A stretch of 64,000 nucleotides of DNA from Mycobacterium montefiorense (GCF_003112775.1 NZ_BFCH01000007.1:388361-452360); one strand, 5' to 3'. Positions 25,915 to 36,168 are shown, counted from the first letter of the stretch. The notes: a model not told the origin generated them from the letters alone. Made by a program: numbers and translations.

Positions 25915-28900
25915 AGCGCGGACCCTTCGCCGTAGGCAGGGCACGACGGCCGAATCGGGCAGTGCGAGCAGCCGTCGTTGCGCCGCGCGACGAACTGCGG
26001 GCCGGCCGTCGCGTCGGCCGCCCGCATGACGAGGTCGCGCCATTCGTCGCGGACCGCCGGTGTCAGCGGGTCCTGCTCACGCACGGTGGCGCCCGCTGCC
26101 CCGCTCTTGCCGATGTAGACCAGCCGCGCGCCGCCGGGCTCGTCGCCGTCGGGTATCAGGCCTTCGGCCACGGCCAGCTGGTACATCGCCAGCTGAGCGT
26201 GCTGTTGGGCATCGTCCTTGCTGACCGGCGTCTTGCCGGTCTTGATGTCGACGATCACCAGCCGGCCGGCCCCGTCGCGTTCCAGCCGATCGACCCGGCC
26301 GCGCAATCGGACATCGCCGCCGCCATCGCGTGAGGTGGCGAGGACTCCGTCGACGTCGATCTCGACGCCGACCTCTGTCAGCTCGCCTCGCGTCTGCGCA
26401 CGCCACTCGACGAATGCCTCGATCATGGCGCGGTGCCGCGTCAGCTCGTTAGCCGAATGCCATCGAGCGTCAAAAGGCAGGTGCTGCCAGGCACGTTCCA
26501 GCTCGGACAGCAGCTGCGCTTCGCTCTTGTCCGATTCGGCGATCAGCGCGTGCAGCACCGAGCCAATCGTTGACCGCAGCTCACGCGGGTTGGTTCCGCC
26601 GTGCCGTTCGACCAGCCAGCGCAGCGGGCAGTCGTTGAGGGTTTGCAGGGTCGATGGCGTCAAGGTGACGCGATCACTGCCTGCGCAGAGCGGATCGCTG
26701 GTGCTGACCGCGGTCAGCCCGTGCCAACTGGACGGGTCGGCGCCGGGCACGCCGGCGCTGGCCAGTCGGGCCAATTGCGTTGCCGCGCAATGGCGAGCGG
26801 CATCGTCGACGGCACCGTCCGGGGCACAGACGACCCCACGCAACCGGCCGACCAGCGCCGCTGTCGACAGCACGCGTGGGGATGAAACCGGCGGCACCGC
26901 AACGGGGCCGGCATCATCGTCGGCCCATTGGGCAACCTCGAAGAAGAAAGGCGATGGCAGCGCGGCCCCTTGGTCCGCCCCGCCGGTTTCGCTGTCGACT
27001 GCGGTCACCAGCAGCCTGCGCCGGGCCCGGCCCATCGCAGCCACCAGCAGCCTGCGTTCCTCGGCCAACAGCGGTGCACGCACCGCGGCGTCCTCGCCGA
27101 CGCCGTCCATGACGTCGAGCAGTCGCTGCGTGGCCAACACTCCCCCGCGCGGAACGGTGTTGGGCCACAATCCATCCTGCAATCCTGCGATCACCACCAC
27201 ATCCCATTCATGTCCCAGCGCGGCATGTGCGCTGAGCACCCGGACCTGTTCGGCCGTCGACGCCGGCTCGGTCTTGCCCCCCGGCAGCTGCAGCGCCGCG
27301 ACGTGCTCGATGAGGCCACGCAGCGACGCACCCGGAGTGCGCGACACGTACTGATCGGTGACGTCGAACAACGCGGTCACTGCCTCGAGGTCCCTGGTGG
27401 CCTGGGCCCCGGCGGTGCCGCCTCGCTCGCTGGCCGCCAACCAGCGACGCTGCAGACCAGACCGGCTCCACGCCGCCCACAGCGTGTAGCGCGGATCTTG
27501 GCCGTCGCGGTCGCAACGCGCAGCGGCGTCCAGAACCGCACGCACCCGTTGCAATGGGCGAGACGCCGAAGCCGGCGTCCGGGCACTCAGCGCGGCGACC
27601 ACCACATCACCGAAACCGCTTGCCGCGTCGGCTGTTTTGCCGCGCATCAGGGTGCGGCGCAGCTGCCGCAGCGAAATCGGGTCGACTCGACCGATGGGCC
27701 CGGTCAGCAGCGCCAGCGCCTGGTCGCCGTCCAGACCGTCGGCGGTCGCTGCCAGCACCGTGAGCAGAGCGCGCACCGCGGGCTCCTCGACCAGCGACCC
27801 GCCGACCGCGGCTGCGGCCACCGGGACCCCGGCGGCCGACAGCGCCCGCGGCAATCGGGCCCCGGCGCGCGGCACCGACCGCACGATCACCGCCATCTGC
27901 GACCACGGCACCTTATCGACCAGGTGCGCACGCCGCAGCGCGTCCGCGATCATCGCGGCCTCCGCATGCGCCGAGGCCGCCAGCCGCACGGTGACCGATC
28001 CCTCCTCGGCGCCGGTGCCGTCGATCTGCCTGCCGCCGCTGCTGCCCGGCAGTCGTCGTGCGATGCCGCTGACGGCGCGCGCGACCGCGGGCGCACACCG
28101 ATGCGAGTCCGTCAGGGTCACCGAGGGCGTTTCACCGTCCAACAGCCCGGCCGGCTCGCCGCCCCGGAAGCCGAACACGGCCTGGTTGGGATCCCCGGCG
28201 ATCAAGGCCAGTTCGCTGCCGGCGGCCAGTACCCGGATCAGGCGGGCCGCCTGCGGGTCTAGCTGCTGGGCGTCGTCGATCAACAAGACGCGGAGCCGGG
28301 CACGCTCGGCGGCCAGCAGCTCGGCATCGACCGCGAAAGCCTCCAGCGCGGCACCCACGAGTTCGGCGGCGCCCAGCGCCGGCGTCGTCGCCTGCGGCGC
28401 CGCGGTCCCCACCGCCGCGCGCAGCAACATCACCTGCTCGTACTGTTGGGCGAACCGGCCCGCCGCGGACCATTCCGGTCGCCGGCACCGACGTCCAAGG
28501 CGCTGCAGCTCGTGGGGATCCACACCGCGTTCTGCGCAGCGTGCCAACAGGTTTCGCAGTTCAGTGGCAAAGCCCGCGGTACTCAGGGCGGGCCACAGAT
28601 GCGCAGGCCACGCGCCGGTTCCCGCGCCTTCGAGGTCGCCGGCCAGCAGTTCGCGGATGATGGCGTCCTGTTCGGCGCTGGTGACCAGCCGCGGCGGTGC
28701 GTCACCGGCGCGCTCGGCGGCTCGCCGCAGGACGGCATAGGCGTAGCTGTGCACGCTGCGGACCACCGGCTCACGGATCGCGGACCGGCACGAGCCGGCG
28801 CCGCGGGCACGCAGCAATGCCATCGTCAATGCGCTGCGCTGCCGCATTCCGATCCGACCCGAACCGGTAAGCAGCAGAACCGATTCGGGGTCGACCCCGC

Positions 28901-29033
28901 CGTCGACCGCAGCGACCGCGGCATCGACCAGCAGGCTGCTCTTCCCGGTTCCCGGGCCGCCCAGGATACGGATCAGCCCGCGGGTACCCGGCGCCAGCAC
29001 GGCATCCGCCTCGGCACCCCAGGTCAATGACAT
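25911..29033 (-). CDS. adnA: AdnA subunit of the AdnAB helicase-nuclease
   Basis: A 1040-residue partner of AdnB. It has a helicase-like motor (Walker A GGPGTGKSSLLV, IDDAQQLDPQA in the motif II position, AGDPNQAVFGFRGGEP) and a C-terminal nuclease with RLVIVDIKTGKTPV. A C-terminal Cys cluster, CSHCPIRPSCP, contributes to an Fe-S cluster like that of AddB/AdnA. First gene of the two-gene operon. The motor of AdnA is known to be the weaker one. Confidence 0.95.
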   Translation of the reverse strand: MSLTWGAEADAVLAPGTRGLIRILGGPGTGKSSLLVDAAVAAVDGGVDPESVLLLTGSGRIGMRQRSALTMALLRARGAGSCRSAIREPVVRSVHSYAYAVLRRAAERAGDAPPRLVTSAEQDAIIRELLAGDLEGAGTGAWPAHLWPALSTAGFATELRNLLARCAERGVDPHELQRLGRRCRRPEWSAAGRFAQQYEQVMLLRAAVGTAAPQATTPALGAAELVGAALEAFAVDAELLAAERARLRVLLIDDAQQLDPQAARLIRVLAAGSELALIAGDPNQAVFGFRGGEPAGLLDGETPSVTLTDSHRCAPAVARAVSGIARRLPGSSGGRQIDGTGAEEGSVTVRLAASAHAEAAMIADALRRAHLVDKVPWSQMAVIVRSVPRAGARLPRALSAAGVPVAAAAVGGSLVEEPAVRALLTVLAATADGLDGDQALALLTGPIGRVDPISLRQLRRTLMRGKTADAASGFGDVVVAALSARTPASASRPLQRVRAVLDAAARCDRDGQDPRYTLWAAWSRSGLQRRWLAASERGGTAGAQATRDLEAVTALFDVTDQYVSRTPGASLRGLIEHVAALQLPGGKTEPASTAEQVRVLSAHAALGHEWDVVVIAGLQDGLWPNTVPRGGVLATQRLLDVMDGVGEDAAVRAPLLAEERRLLVAAMGRARRRLLVTAVDSETGGADQGAALPSPFFFEVAQWADDDAGPVAVPPVSSPRVLSTAALVGRLRGVVCAPDGAVDDAARHCAATQLARLASAGVPGADPSSWHGLTAVSTSDPLCAGSDRVTLTPSTLQTLNDCPLRWLVERHGGTNPRELRSTIGSVLHALIAESDKSEAQLLSELERAWQHLPFDARWHSANELTRHRAMIEAFVEWRAQTRGELTEVGVEIDVDGVLATSRDGGGDVRLRGRVDRLERDGAGRLVIVDIKTGKTPVSKDDAQQHAQLAMYQLAVAEGLIPDGDEPGGARLVYIGKSGAAGATVREQDPLTPAVRDEWRDLVMRAADATAGPQFVARRNDGCSHCPIRPSCPAYGEGSAL

Positions 29034-29113
29034 ACCGGCATGACATCACGAGGGTCTGACAAGTCCATCCGGCTACGACCGGCGGTGTCTGCGGAGCCTG
29101 GCATCATCGACGC

Positions 29114-29899
29114 GTGACCACCGACCTTCACGTGCACCGCTTCGGTCCGGCTGGCCCGGTGCAATTGCTCGCCCTGCACGGACTGACCGGACACGGCCAG
29201 CGCTGGCAACAGGTGGGCGACTATGTGCCCGAAATCTCCATCGCCGCGCCTGATCTGCTGGGCCATGGCAGGTCGTCGTGGGCCGCGCCGTGGACCATTG
29301 ACGCCAATGTCAGGGCGCTGGGCGCGCTGCTCGATGAAGTGGCTCAGGCCCCGGTGCTGATTGTCGGGCACTCGTTCGGTGGCGGCCTGGCGATGCATTT
29401 GGCAGCGGTCCGGCCGGACTTGGTGGCAGCGCTGCTGCTGCTAGACCCCGCGGTCGGTTTGGACGGCGGGTGGATGCGCGACATCGCCGAGGCGATGTTT
29501 TCCTCGCCCGACTACCCGGATCCATCCGAAGCTCGCATGGAAAAGGCCACAGGCTCATGGTCGGACGTCGATGCGGATGTGCTCGATGCCGAGCTGGACG
29601 AGCATCTGGTCGCGCTGCCCAGCGGACGCTACGGCTGGCGGGTCAGCGTGCCGGCGATGATGTCGTATTGGAGCGAGTTGGCCCGTCCCACCGTGCTTCC
29701 GCCGGCAGGAACGGCAACGACGCTGGTGCGGGCGAAGTGGACGTCGCCGCCCTACGTCACCGACCAACTCATCGACGGACTTCGAGAACGCCTGGGATCC
29801 GATTTCGAGCTGCTCGATTTCGAGTGCAACCACATGGTGCCCGGCGCCAAGCCGACGGAGGTCGCCACACTGATCCGCAAGCAGTTGCAGGTCCGCTGA
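29114..29899 (+). CDS. lipV: Alpha/beta hydrolase, LipV-type
   Basis: A 261-residue alpha/beta hydrolase with the nucleophile elbow VGHSFGGGLAMH (Ser near 83), oxyanion HG in LALHGLTGHGQRW, and the catalytic His near the end (FECNHMVPG). Family members are esterases or lipases; Rv3203 is annotated LipV. A GTG start at 29114. The next gene begins 3 bp after its stop, so both form an operon, divergent from adnAB. Confidence 0.85.
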   Translation: MTTDLHVHRFGPAGPVQLLALHGLTGHGQRWQQVGDYVPEISIAAPDLLGHGRSSWAAPWTIDANVRALGALLDEVAQAPVLIVGHSFGGGLAMHLAAVRPDLVAALLLLDPAVGLDGGWMRDIAEAMFSSPDYPDPSEARMEKATGSWSDVDADVLDAELDEHLVALPSGRYGWRVSVPAMMSYWSELARPTVLPPAGTATTLVRAKWTSPPYVTDQLIDGLRERLGSDFELLDFECNHMVPGAKPTEVATLIRKQLQVR

Positions 29900-29901
29900 C
29901 C

Positions 29902-30204
29902 GTGGCGCCGGTGACCGACGAGCAAGTCGAGCGGGTGCGTGCACTGGTGGCTGCCATCCCGCCTGGCCGAGTCTGTACCTATGGCGACATTGCCGCCGTC
30001 ACAGGGCTTTCCAGCCCACGGATCGTCGGATGGATTATGCGCACCGACTCCTCTGACCTGCCCTGGCATCGGGTGATCACCGCATCCGGGCGCCCGGCAC
30101 GGCATCTGACCACCCGGCAACTGGAACTACTGCGCGCCGAAGGAGTTCTTTCGGTCGACGGCAAAATCGCGCTGAATGAAGTGCGCTACGCGTTTCCTGA
30201 GTGA
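29902..30204 (+). CDS. Alkyltransferase-like protein (ATL, MGMT-related)
   Basis: A 100-residue protein with the DNA-binding domain of O6-methylguanine methyltransferase: VRALVAAIPPGRVCTYGDIAA, the helix-turn-helix SSPRIVGWIM, and WHRVI. The reactive Cys in the PCHR motif is replaced by Trp (LPWHRVITASG), the mark of ATL proteins that bind O6-alkylguanine and hand it to nucleotide excision repair. GTG start 3 bp after lipV. Confidence 0.9.
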   Translation: MAPVTDEQVERVRALVAAIPPGRVCTYGDIAAVTGLSSPRIVGWIMRTDSSDLPWHRVITASGRPARHLTTRQLELLRAEGVLSVDGKIALNEVRYAFPE

Positions 30205-30282
30205 CACATGCCCGTCGAGATCGACGTTACCGTGCGGGTTTTCGGCGTGTCGTCACGGTAGCGTCGATGTCGGCATGGCCGA

Positions 30283-31137
30283 CTAGAGCACCAGCCGGAT
30301 CAGGGCCGCCGTACGCGCCAGACCCGGGAAAGCCTCGGCGGTGGACCGCGGATGCAGCGCATGTACCGCCAGACGAAACATCAACGCACGCAACAACATC
30401 TGCGGCCATTCCGGCAGGGCGTTCCAGCGTTCGATCAGTCCGTCGTCGGCCTCGCCCCAGGACAGCGCGTCGACGACGACCACACCGGCCGCCCACGACG
30501 CGGGACGCCAGTACGGCGTGACGTCGGTGATCCCAGGCGCGGCGGTGCCGACAAACAGCACGGTGCCGTAGAGATCCCCGTGCACCAGCTGGTTGGGACT
30601 CTTGGTCGGCTTACGTAACGTGGCGAGCTGACTGATCAGCTCTACCGAACGCTGGCCGTCCGCGGGCGGTGGGGCCGTCCGCGCGCCGGGCGGAATCGAC
30701 TGCAGCGGGCGTTCTTCCCACGCCGAGCGGTCGGCGGCGATGAACACGTCGATGTCTGACCACGGCGTGGTCGGTCCCTGGGTCAGGAAGCGCGGCCGTT
30801 CCAGTTTGCCGGTGGCTTCGTGCAGCCGCACCGCCGCCGAGACGACTTCGTCATGCCGGGGCTCCGGCGTGCCGGCGACAAACGTGTCAGCCCGCCAGCC
30901 CGACACCACATAGCGCCCGTCGGTCGAGCGGACCGGCCGAGCCAGCCGCACCCCGTCCACGAACAGCGTTTCCCGCACTCGCGCAGACCAGGCCGCGCGC
31001 GCATGGTCGGCCACGACCGAGAGAACGACTTCGCCGCATCGCCAGCCGCCTTCCCAGCTGACGCCTAGCGCGATGGGTTTGACGCCGGCCAAACCAAACG
31101 CCGAAAGCACGTGCTCCGGCGGTGGTTCGACAGTCAC
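30283..31137 (-). CDS. TIGR02569-family protein with phosphotransferase-like fold (Rv3205c-like)
   Basis: A 284-residue actinobacterial protein of unknown role. The segment NQLVHGDLYGTVLF resembles the catalytic loop of aminoglycoside phosphotransferases, and GITDVTPYWRP lies where the metal-binding Asp would be. The usual Asn after HGD is missing, so kinase activity is doubtful. The gene sits upstream of the moeZ gene on the same strand in the conserved order. Function cannot be fixed. Confidence 0.75.
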   Translation of the reverse strand: MTVEPPPEHVLSAFGLAGVKPIALGVSWEGGWRCGEVVLSVVADHARAAWSARVRETLFVDGVRLARPVRSTDGRYVVSGWRADTFVAGTPEPRHDEVVSAAVRLHEATGKLERPRFLTQGPTTPWSDIDVFIAADRSAWEERPLQSIPPGARTAPPPADGQRSVELISQLATLRKPTKSPNQLVHGDLYGTVLFVGTAAPGITDVTPYWRPASWAAGVVVVDALSWGEADDGLIERWNALPEWPQMLLRALMFRLAVHALHPRSTAEAFPGLARTAALIRLVL

Positions 31138-31212
31138 GGGGGTTAGCCTAGCCGGGCAGCGATGCGCGTCGTTACGACGCGCTGAGGAGCAACGCGACGC
31201 ACTGCTGGGCGG

Positions 31213-32391
31213 TTAATACATCACCATGTCGGGCTGCATCTGCTGGGCCCACGCCACGATTCCACCCTGCAAGTGGACAGCATCGGAGAAACCGGCTCTC
31301 TTCACCGCGGCCAGCGCCTCGGCCGAGCGCACGCCCGTCTTGCAGTACAGCACCGCCTTGCGGTCGTGCGGCAGCTTTGCCAGACCCTCACCGGAAGTGA
31401 TCAACGACTGAGGAATCAGCTCCGCGCCGTCGATGTGATTGATGTTCCATTCGACCGGCTCGCGGACGTCGATCAGGGCCAGCTTTTTGCCGGAGTCCAG
31501 CAACGCGCGCAGCTCCTTCGGGGTGATCGTCGAGCCTGAAACGGCCTCGACCGCATCCTCGGACACCGCACCACAGAATTCCTCGTAGTCGATCAGCTCG
31601 GTAATCTTCGGCGTCGCCGGGTCCTTGCGGATCTTGATCGTGCGATAGCTCATCTCCAGCGCGTCGTAGATCATCAACCGGCCCAGCAGCGGCTCTCCAA
31701 TGCCGGTGATCAGTTTGATCGCCTCGGTGCCCATCACCGACGCAATGGAAGCGCAGATAATGCCCAGCACGCCTCCTTCGGCGCACGACGGCACCATGCC
31801 GGGCGGCGGCGGCTCGGGGTAGAGATCGCGATAGTTCAGGCCCAGGCCGTCAGGGGCGTCCTCCCAGAACACCGAAACCTGACCCTCGAAGCGGTAGATC
31901 GACCCCCAGACGTAGGGCTTGCCGGCCAACACCGCGGCATCGTTGACCAGATACCGGGTGGCGAAGTTGTCGGTGCCGTCGACGATCAGGTCGTATTGCC
32001 TGAACAGGCTCACCGCGTTGCTCGCCTGTAGCCGGAACTCATGGAGTCGCACTTCCACCAGCGGGTTGATGGCCAGGATCGAGTCGCGGGCCGACTGGGC
32101 CTTGGCGCGTCCGACGTCGGCCACGCCGTGGATGATCTGGCGCTGCAGGTTCGACTCGTCGACGACGTCGAATTCGACGATGCCGATCGTCCCGACGCCG
32201 GCCGCGGCCAGATACAGCAACGCCGGGGCTCCGAGCCCGCCGGCGCCGATCACCAGCACTCGCGAATTCTTAAGCCGCTTCTGCCCGTCGACACCCAGGT
32301 CGGGAATGATCAGATGGCGGCTGTAGCGCGCCACTTCATCGCGACTCAGCTCGCCGGCTGGCTCAACTAGTGGCGGCAACGATGTGGACAC
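31213..32391 (-). CDS. moeZ: MoeZ adenylyltransferase/sulfurtransferase
   Basis: A 392-residue fusion of an E1-like MoeB/ThiF domain (1-270; VLVIGAGGLGAPAL nucleotide loop, DGTDNFATRYLVNDA) and a C-terminal rhodanese domain (285-390) with active Cys350 in LYCKTGVRSAE. It adenylates and sulfurates ThiS/MoaD/CysO-type sulfur carriers for molybdopterin and cysteine synthesis. The MoeB zinc CxxC pairs are not seen, as in other MoeZ proteins. Confidence 0.93.
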   Translation of the reverse strand: MSTSLPPLVEPAGELSRDEVARYSRHLIIPDLGVDGQKRLKNSRVLVIGAGGLGAPALLYLAAAGVGTIGIVEFDVVDESNLQRQIIHGVADVGRAKAQSARDSILAINPLVEVRLHEFRLQASNAVSLFRQYDLIVDGTDNFATRYLVNDAAVLAGKPYVWGSIYRFEGQVSVFWEDAPDGLGLNYRDLYPEPPPPGMVPSCAEGGVLGIICASIASVMGTEAIKLITGIGEPLLGRLMIYDALEMSYRTIKIRKDPATPKITELIDYEEFCGAVSEDAVEAVSGSTITPKELRALLDSGKKLALIDVREPVEWNINHIDGAELIPQSLITSGEGLAKLPHDRKAVLYCKTGVRSAEALAAVKRAGFSDAVHLQGGIVAWAQQMQPDMVMY

Positions 32392-32468
32392 CGAATATCT
32401 CCTCGGTCAACTTCGCGATGCACTACCCCTAGTGAACGCCTCGGCCGCCGGCAATGCTTCCCCGGCCG

Positions 32469-33497
32469 CTAGGCGATCGGATACGGCCAGGGGTTGAAGC
32501 GGCAGGTTTTGCCGTCGGCCTTGACATACTCGGGGTCGAACTTCGCGGCGTCGTCGTTGGAGGTGGAGAACGTCTGCTGCATCATCACCGGCGCCAACCC
32601 GCCCTGCTTGTCGCACGGCTCATGGCGCACATAGCCGATGGCGTGGCCCACCTCGTGATCGATCACGTACTGCCGGTACGAACCGATGTCTCCTTCGAAG
32701 GGCACGGCCCCGCGGACCCAGCGTGCCTCGTTGATGAACACCCGCGCGTCCCGGTCCGGTCCGAACACCGGGTTGTAGCAGGAGGTCTCCAGCCGGAATT
32801 CGTAGCCGCACCCCTCGCGCACCGTCACCGGAGACACCAGCGAGATCCGGAAGTCCGGCTTCCCGTTGTCGATCCTGACGAAGGCGAATTGCGGGTTGTG
32901 CGTCCAGCCCTTGGGATTGGCGAGCGTCTGATCGACCATCGTGGCGAATGCGTCGTCGCCGCCGAACATCGCGGGGTCCAGACCGTTCTCGACCTCGACG
33001 CTGTACTTGAACACCTTGGCGGTGCCCTGACCGATCTGCGGCGTGGTGCCGGGCACGACACGCCAGGTCTTTTCGCCGGCTTCGGTGAACGGACCACCGT
33101 CGGGCAGCGTCCCGGCCGGGAGGTTGGCGTCGAAGGTGGCCAGGCCACGAGGCGGTGCGTCGAGGATGGCCGTGCCCACCGCCCCGATCGCCGGTGGGTC
33201 TTGGATGGACGGCTTGCTCGCGGTCGGTTTCGGTGCGCCGACGCCGGTCACCGTCTGGTAGATAACGACGGCGGTCAGCGCTACCAGCACCGGCAGCGCA
33301 TACGCGCGCCAGCCGTAGGTGGAGATAAAACGGCCCAGCCACGATTGTTTCCGCCACTGCCGAGGACGTTCACGGTCGCCCCGGGACCGTCCGGTGCCAC
33401 GCCCGATCGGGTCACGCAGCGCCCGAAGTGGTTCGCGCCACTCGTCACGCAGCACAGGCACTCGACCGGTGCCGGGCACTGGCGGCTCGGACGTCAT
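32469..33497 (-). CDS. DUF3152 putative membrane metalloprotease (Rv3207c-like)
   Basis: The 342-residue protein has a single membrane helix (about 64-84; ALPVLVALTAVVIYQTV) after a basic cytoplasmic N-terminus, and an outer domain containing the metzincin-type zinc site HEVGHAIGYVRH (HExxHxxGxxxH). Four Cys (REGCGYEF, ETSCYN, HEPCDK, KTCRF) may form disulfides. Start MTSEPP at 33497 chosen over a longer frame to 33557 because it gives the conserved beginning of the family. It is divergent from the TetR gene. Confidence 0.85.
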   Translation of the reverse strand: MTSEPPVPGTGRVPVLRDEWREPLRALRDPIGRGTGRSRGDRERPRQWRKQSWLGRFISTYGWRAYALPVLVALTAVVIYQTVTGVGAPKPTASKPSIQDPPAIGAVGTAILDAPPRGLATFDANLPAGTLPDGGPFTEAGEKTWRVVPGTTPQIGQGTAKVFKYSVEVENGLDPAMFGGDDAFATMVDQTLANPKGWTHNPQFAFVRIDNGKPDFRISLVSPVTVREGCGYEFRLETSCYNPVFGPDRDARVFINEARWVRGAVPFEGDIGSYRQYVIDHEVGHAIGYVRHEPCDKQGGLAPVMMQQTFSTSNDDAAKFDPEYVKADGKTCRFNPWPYPIA

Positions 33498-33659
33498 TGC
33501 CCCAGGATGGCACAGCTGGGACCGACGGAGTCCCTGGCGCGCCCGAGCGCACCCCACCGCACCGGTTCAGCCTGCGCCTACGGCGCCGATGCCGGTACCG
33601 GGTACACCATGGGTAGTAATGTCTGTGCGACGAGCGGCGCGCGACTGGCCCGTCTATAG

Positions 33660-34386
<727 letters not shown>

Positions 34387-34528
34387 AACCAAGAGCGTTC
34401 GCGCACTTAAAGTTGGGTATCTAGTCGAGCAAAGCAACCTCGATAGTATGCCGCCTCGTCGCCCGTCGGATCCCCCGAGCCCTGTCTGGGAAAAACGGAC
34501 CACGGCTGCGACTACTACGATTGTGTTA

Positions 34529-35264
34529 ATGACTGGGGATGACGCTGGCCGAGAATCGGCGACCTTGCCGCGGCTCACGGAGGCCGAGGCGCTACAGCAG
34601 GCACGGTTTAAGCAAGAGATGGCATTCACCCCAACATCGAACATCGAACATCGAAGCTATGGTGCTGAAAATCATCGGCGGCTGGGAGCAGCTCAAGGCG
34701 ACCGTCAACGCGTACCGGTTCTTGGACGCCGGTCCCGACGGCGACCCGCTCGGCCAGGAAGACCTTCCCGCCGCGATGAACAAGCTGGCGAAGAAATTCC
34801 GGCTCCGCTGGCCCCACGACCGCTTCGCGGCCAAAGTCCACCGCTGCAATCAGGTCCGCCAGAAGTTCGCCCACTTCCTTTTCGTCAGCGCAATTGTCGG
34901 CGTCGAACCGCCGAACCGCACGCTGTATTTCACCAGCCTGGGAACGCCCGCCGCTTCCTTCAAGGCAGAACGCAACTCACTTGGACTGGAGTGGCTCGAT
35001 GAGGGGTTGGTTCGGCAATCCCGCCACGAAGACTGGATCACCGAACAGGAGCTTCGGGACACACTCGCCGAGCTAAAAGAGCTCATCGATTGGTGCCACG
35101 CACTAGGACGCATAGTGCATACCTTGAAAGACAGTCCAGACCTCCCTGACGATCACCCCATCGACACCCCAGAATGGGTGGTTCCTTGGCGCACAGAGAA
35201 AGCGTCGCTGCTGGCCCTCCGAGACATTCGTCTCGGTGACGAAGCCGGCGCTTCAGCCCCTTGA
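34529..35264 (+). pseudogene. HEPN-like protein gene, out of frame at a 7-bp repeat
   Basis: The N-terminal part (MTGDDAGRESATLPRLTEAE onward, from ATG 34529) and the C-terminal part (MVLKIIGGWEQLKATV onward, from 34659) are in different frames. The switch falls on three tandem AACATCG units at 34633-34653. Two units would join both parts into one 242-residue protein. The C-terminal part (201 residues) is all-helical around KVHRCNQVRQKFAHFLFVS, with R-x4-H (Arg67, His72), as in HEPN ribonucleases. TACGAT at 34516-34521 lies 7 nt before ATG 34529, fitting a leaderless transcript. If translation starts at 34659, a shortened product is still possible. HEPN identity is inferred from the motif only. 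Confidence 0.6.
34633..34653. repeat. Three tandem AACATCG heptamers inside a coding frame
   Basis: Units at 34633-34639, 34640-34646 and 34647-34653, followed by AA of a fourth. Because 7 is not a multiple of 3, each gain or loss of a unit changes the reading frame. Two units (or five) give an intact ORF; the three present here do not. Confidence 0.9.
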
Positions 35265-35344
35265 GGTAGTGATGCAGTGGCACCGGCGACCAGTTGTCGC
35301 ACCGGTGGGCTATAACTGCGGGCAAACCCGAAGGAGCCAATCGC

Positions 35345-35791
35345 ATGAGCCACGAGACCTTGGTCAAGCCGAAGCAGTAGCTGCTGCGCAGAAAGCACTC
35401 GGAGGCGGCGGCTCGTACATCGTGCATTCTCGTCACATGCCACTTGGTAAACCGTGGCGGCCGGAGCTATCTCCGGGTTGCGCACACGCGGGACGGTGCC
35501 GTCGCCACCGTGCTCGCAAACGACAGCTTGTTCACACCGGCCCAGTCCGCCGCGATAGTGAGACGCCTCCGTGACTGCGTACTGCCCGCAATCCGGCGGC
35601 TGACTGCTCGACCGCCGCCAGATGATCGGCGGCCGGCCGGCTTGCGGATGACGGGGCGGCTGGGAGCCGACGACTTGTCGGCATGCCCCGCTGCTCGCAA
35701 TGCCGCTGACTCCGTTGGGCACGGACGCTACCGCACTAAAGACGCAGATCGACCTATTGGGGTCGATAAAACAACCATAAAGCGCAATTAG
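35345..35791 (+). pseudogene. Decayed ORF with internal stop (unknown)
   Basis: Within the 553-bp gap 35265-35817, an ATG at 35345 with AAGGAG upstream opens MSHETLVKPKQ and meets TAG at 35378-35380. The same frame then stays open to 35791 and includes a protein-like stretch, GGRSYLRVAHTRDGAVATVL, followed by LANDSLFTPAQSAAIVRRL. This looks like the remains of a small gene or a gene with a nonsense change. I do not recognise the family. The remainder of the gap holds the hipBA promoter. Confidence 0.35.
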
Positions 35792-35799
35792 GGTAATTT

Positions 35800-35819
35800 T
35801 ATAGTACATTCGATACTAT
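35800..35819 (+). promoter_or_regulatory. hipBA operator/promoter
   Basis: An inverted repeat ATAGTA-N7-TACTAT (35801-35806 and 35814-35819) overlaps both a TATAGT -10-like element (35800-35805) and the hipB start codon at 35818. The surrounding 60 bp are notably AT-rich. A palindrome over the start of the antitoxin gene is what is expected for HipB autorepression. Confidence 0.65.
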
Positions 35820-36168
35820 GTCGAAGAAGGTGATCGCCCCGACTCGCACCGCCGCGGACGCTCTTGCCGTGCTCGGTGCGCAGATCCGCCTCGCGCGGCA
35901 CGAGAAGAACTGGACGGCCGCTGAGCTGGGCATGCGCATCGGCGTCGGCCGGCACACCGTCACCGCCATCGAGCGGGGAGAGCCTGGTGTCGCCATCGGC
36001 ACGGTTTTGAACGCGGCGTCCGTGCTCGGCGTTGCGCTATTTGGTGCCGATAACCACGAACTGGCGAGGCTTCGCCGCCGCGGCGAAGAGCGACTAGCGC
36101 TGCTCCCGTCCCGCGAAGACCAGCCACGATCGATAGCAACCGACGGTGACCATGACCTCAACTTCTGA
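35818..36168 (+). CDS. hipB: HipB-like antitoxin (XRE-family HTH)
   Basis: A 116-residue XRE-type DNA-binding protein. The HTH is LGAQIRLARHEKNWTAAELG plus VGRHTVTAIERGEPGVAIGT (about 20-62). The tail is basic then acidic. It overlaps the start of the kinase gene by 17-23 nt, the usual antitoxin-toxin layout. It would neutralise HipA and repress the operon through the palindrome at its start codon. Confidence 0.85.
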   Translation: MSKKVIAPTRTAADALAVLGAQIRLARHEKNWTAAELGMRIGVGRHTVTAIERGEPGVAIGTVLNAASVLGVALFGADNHELARLRRRGEERLALLPSREDQPRSIATDGDHDLNF

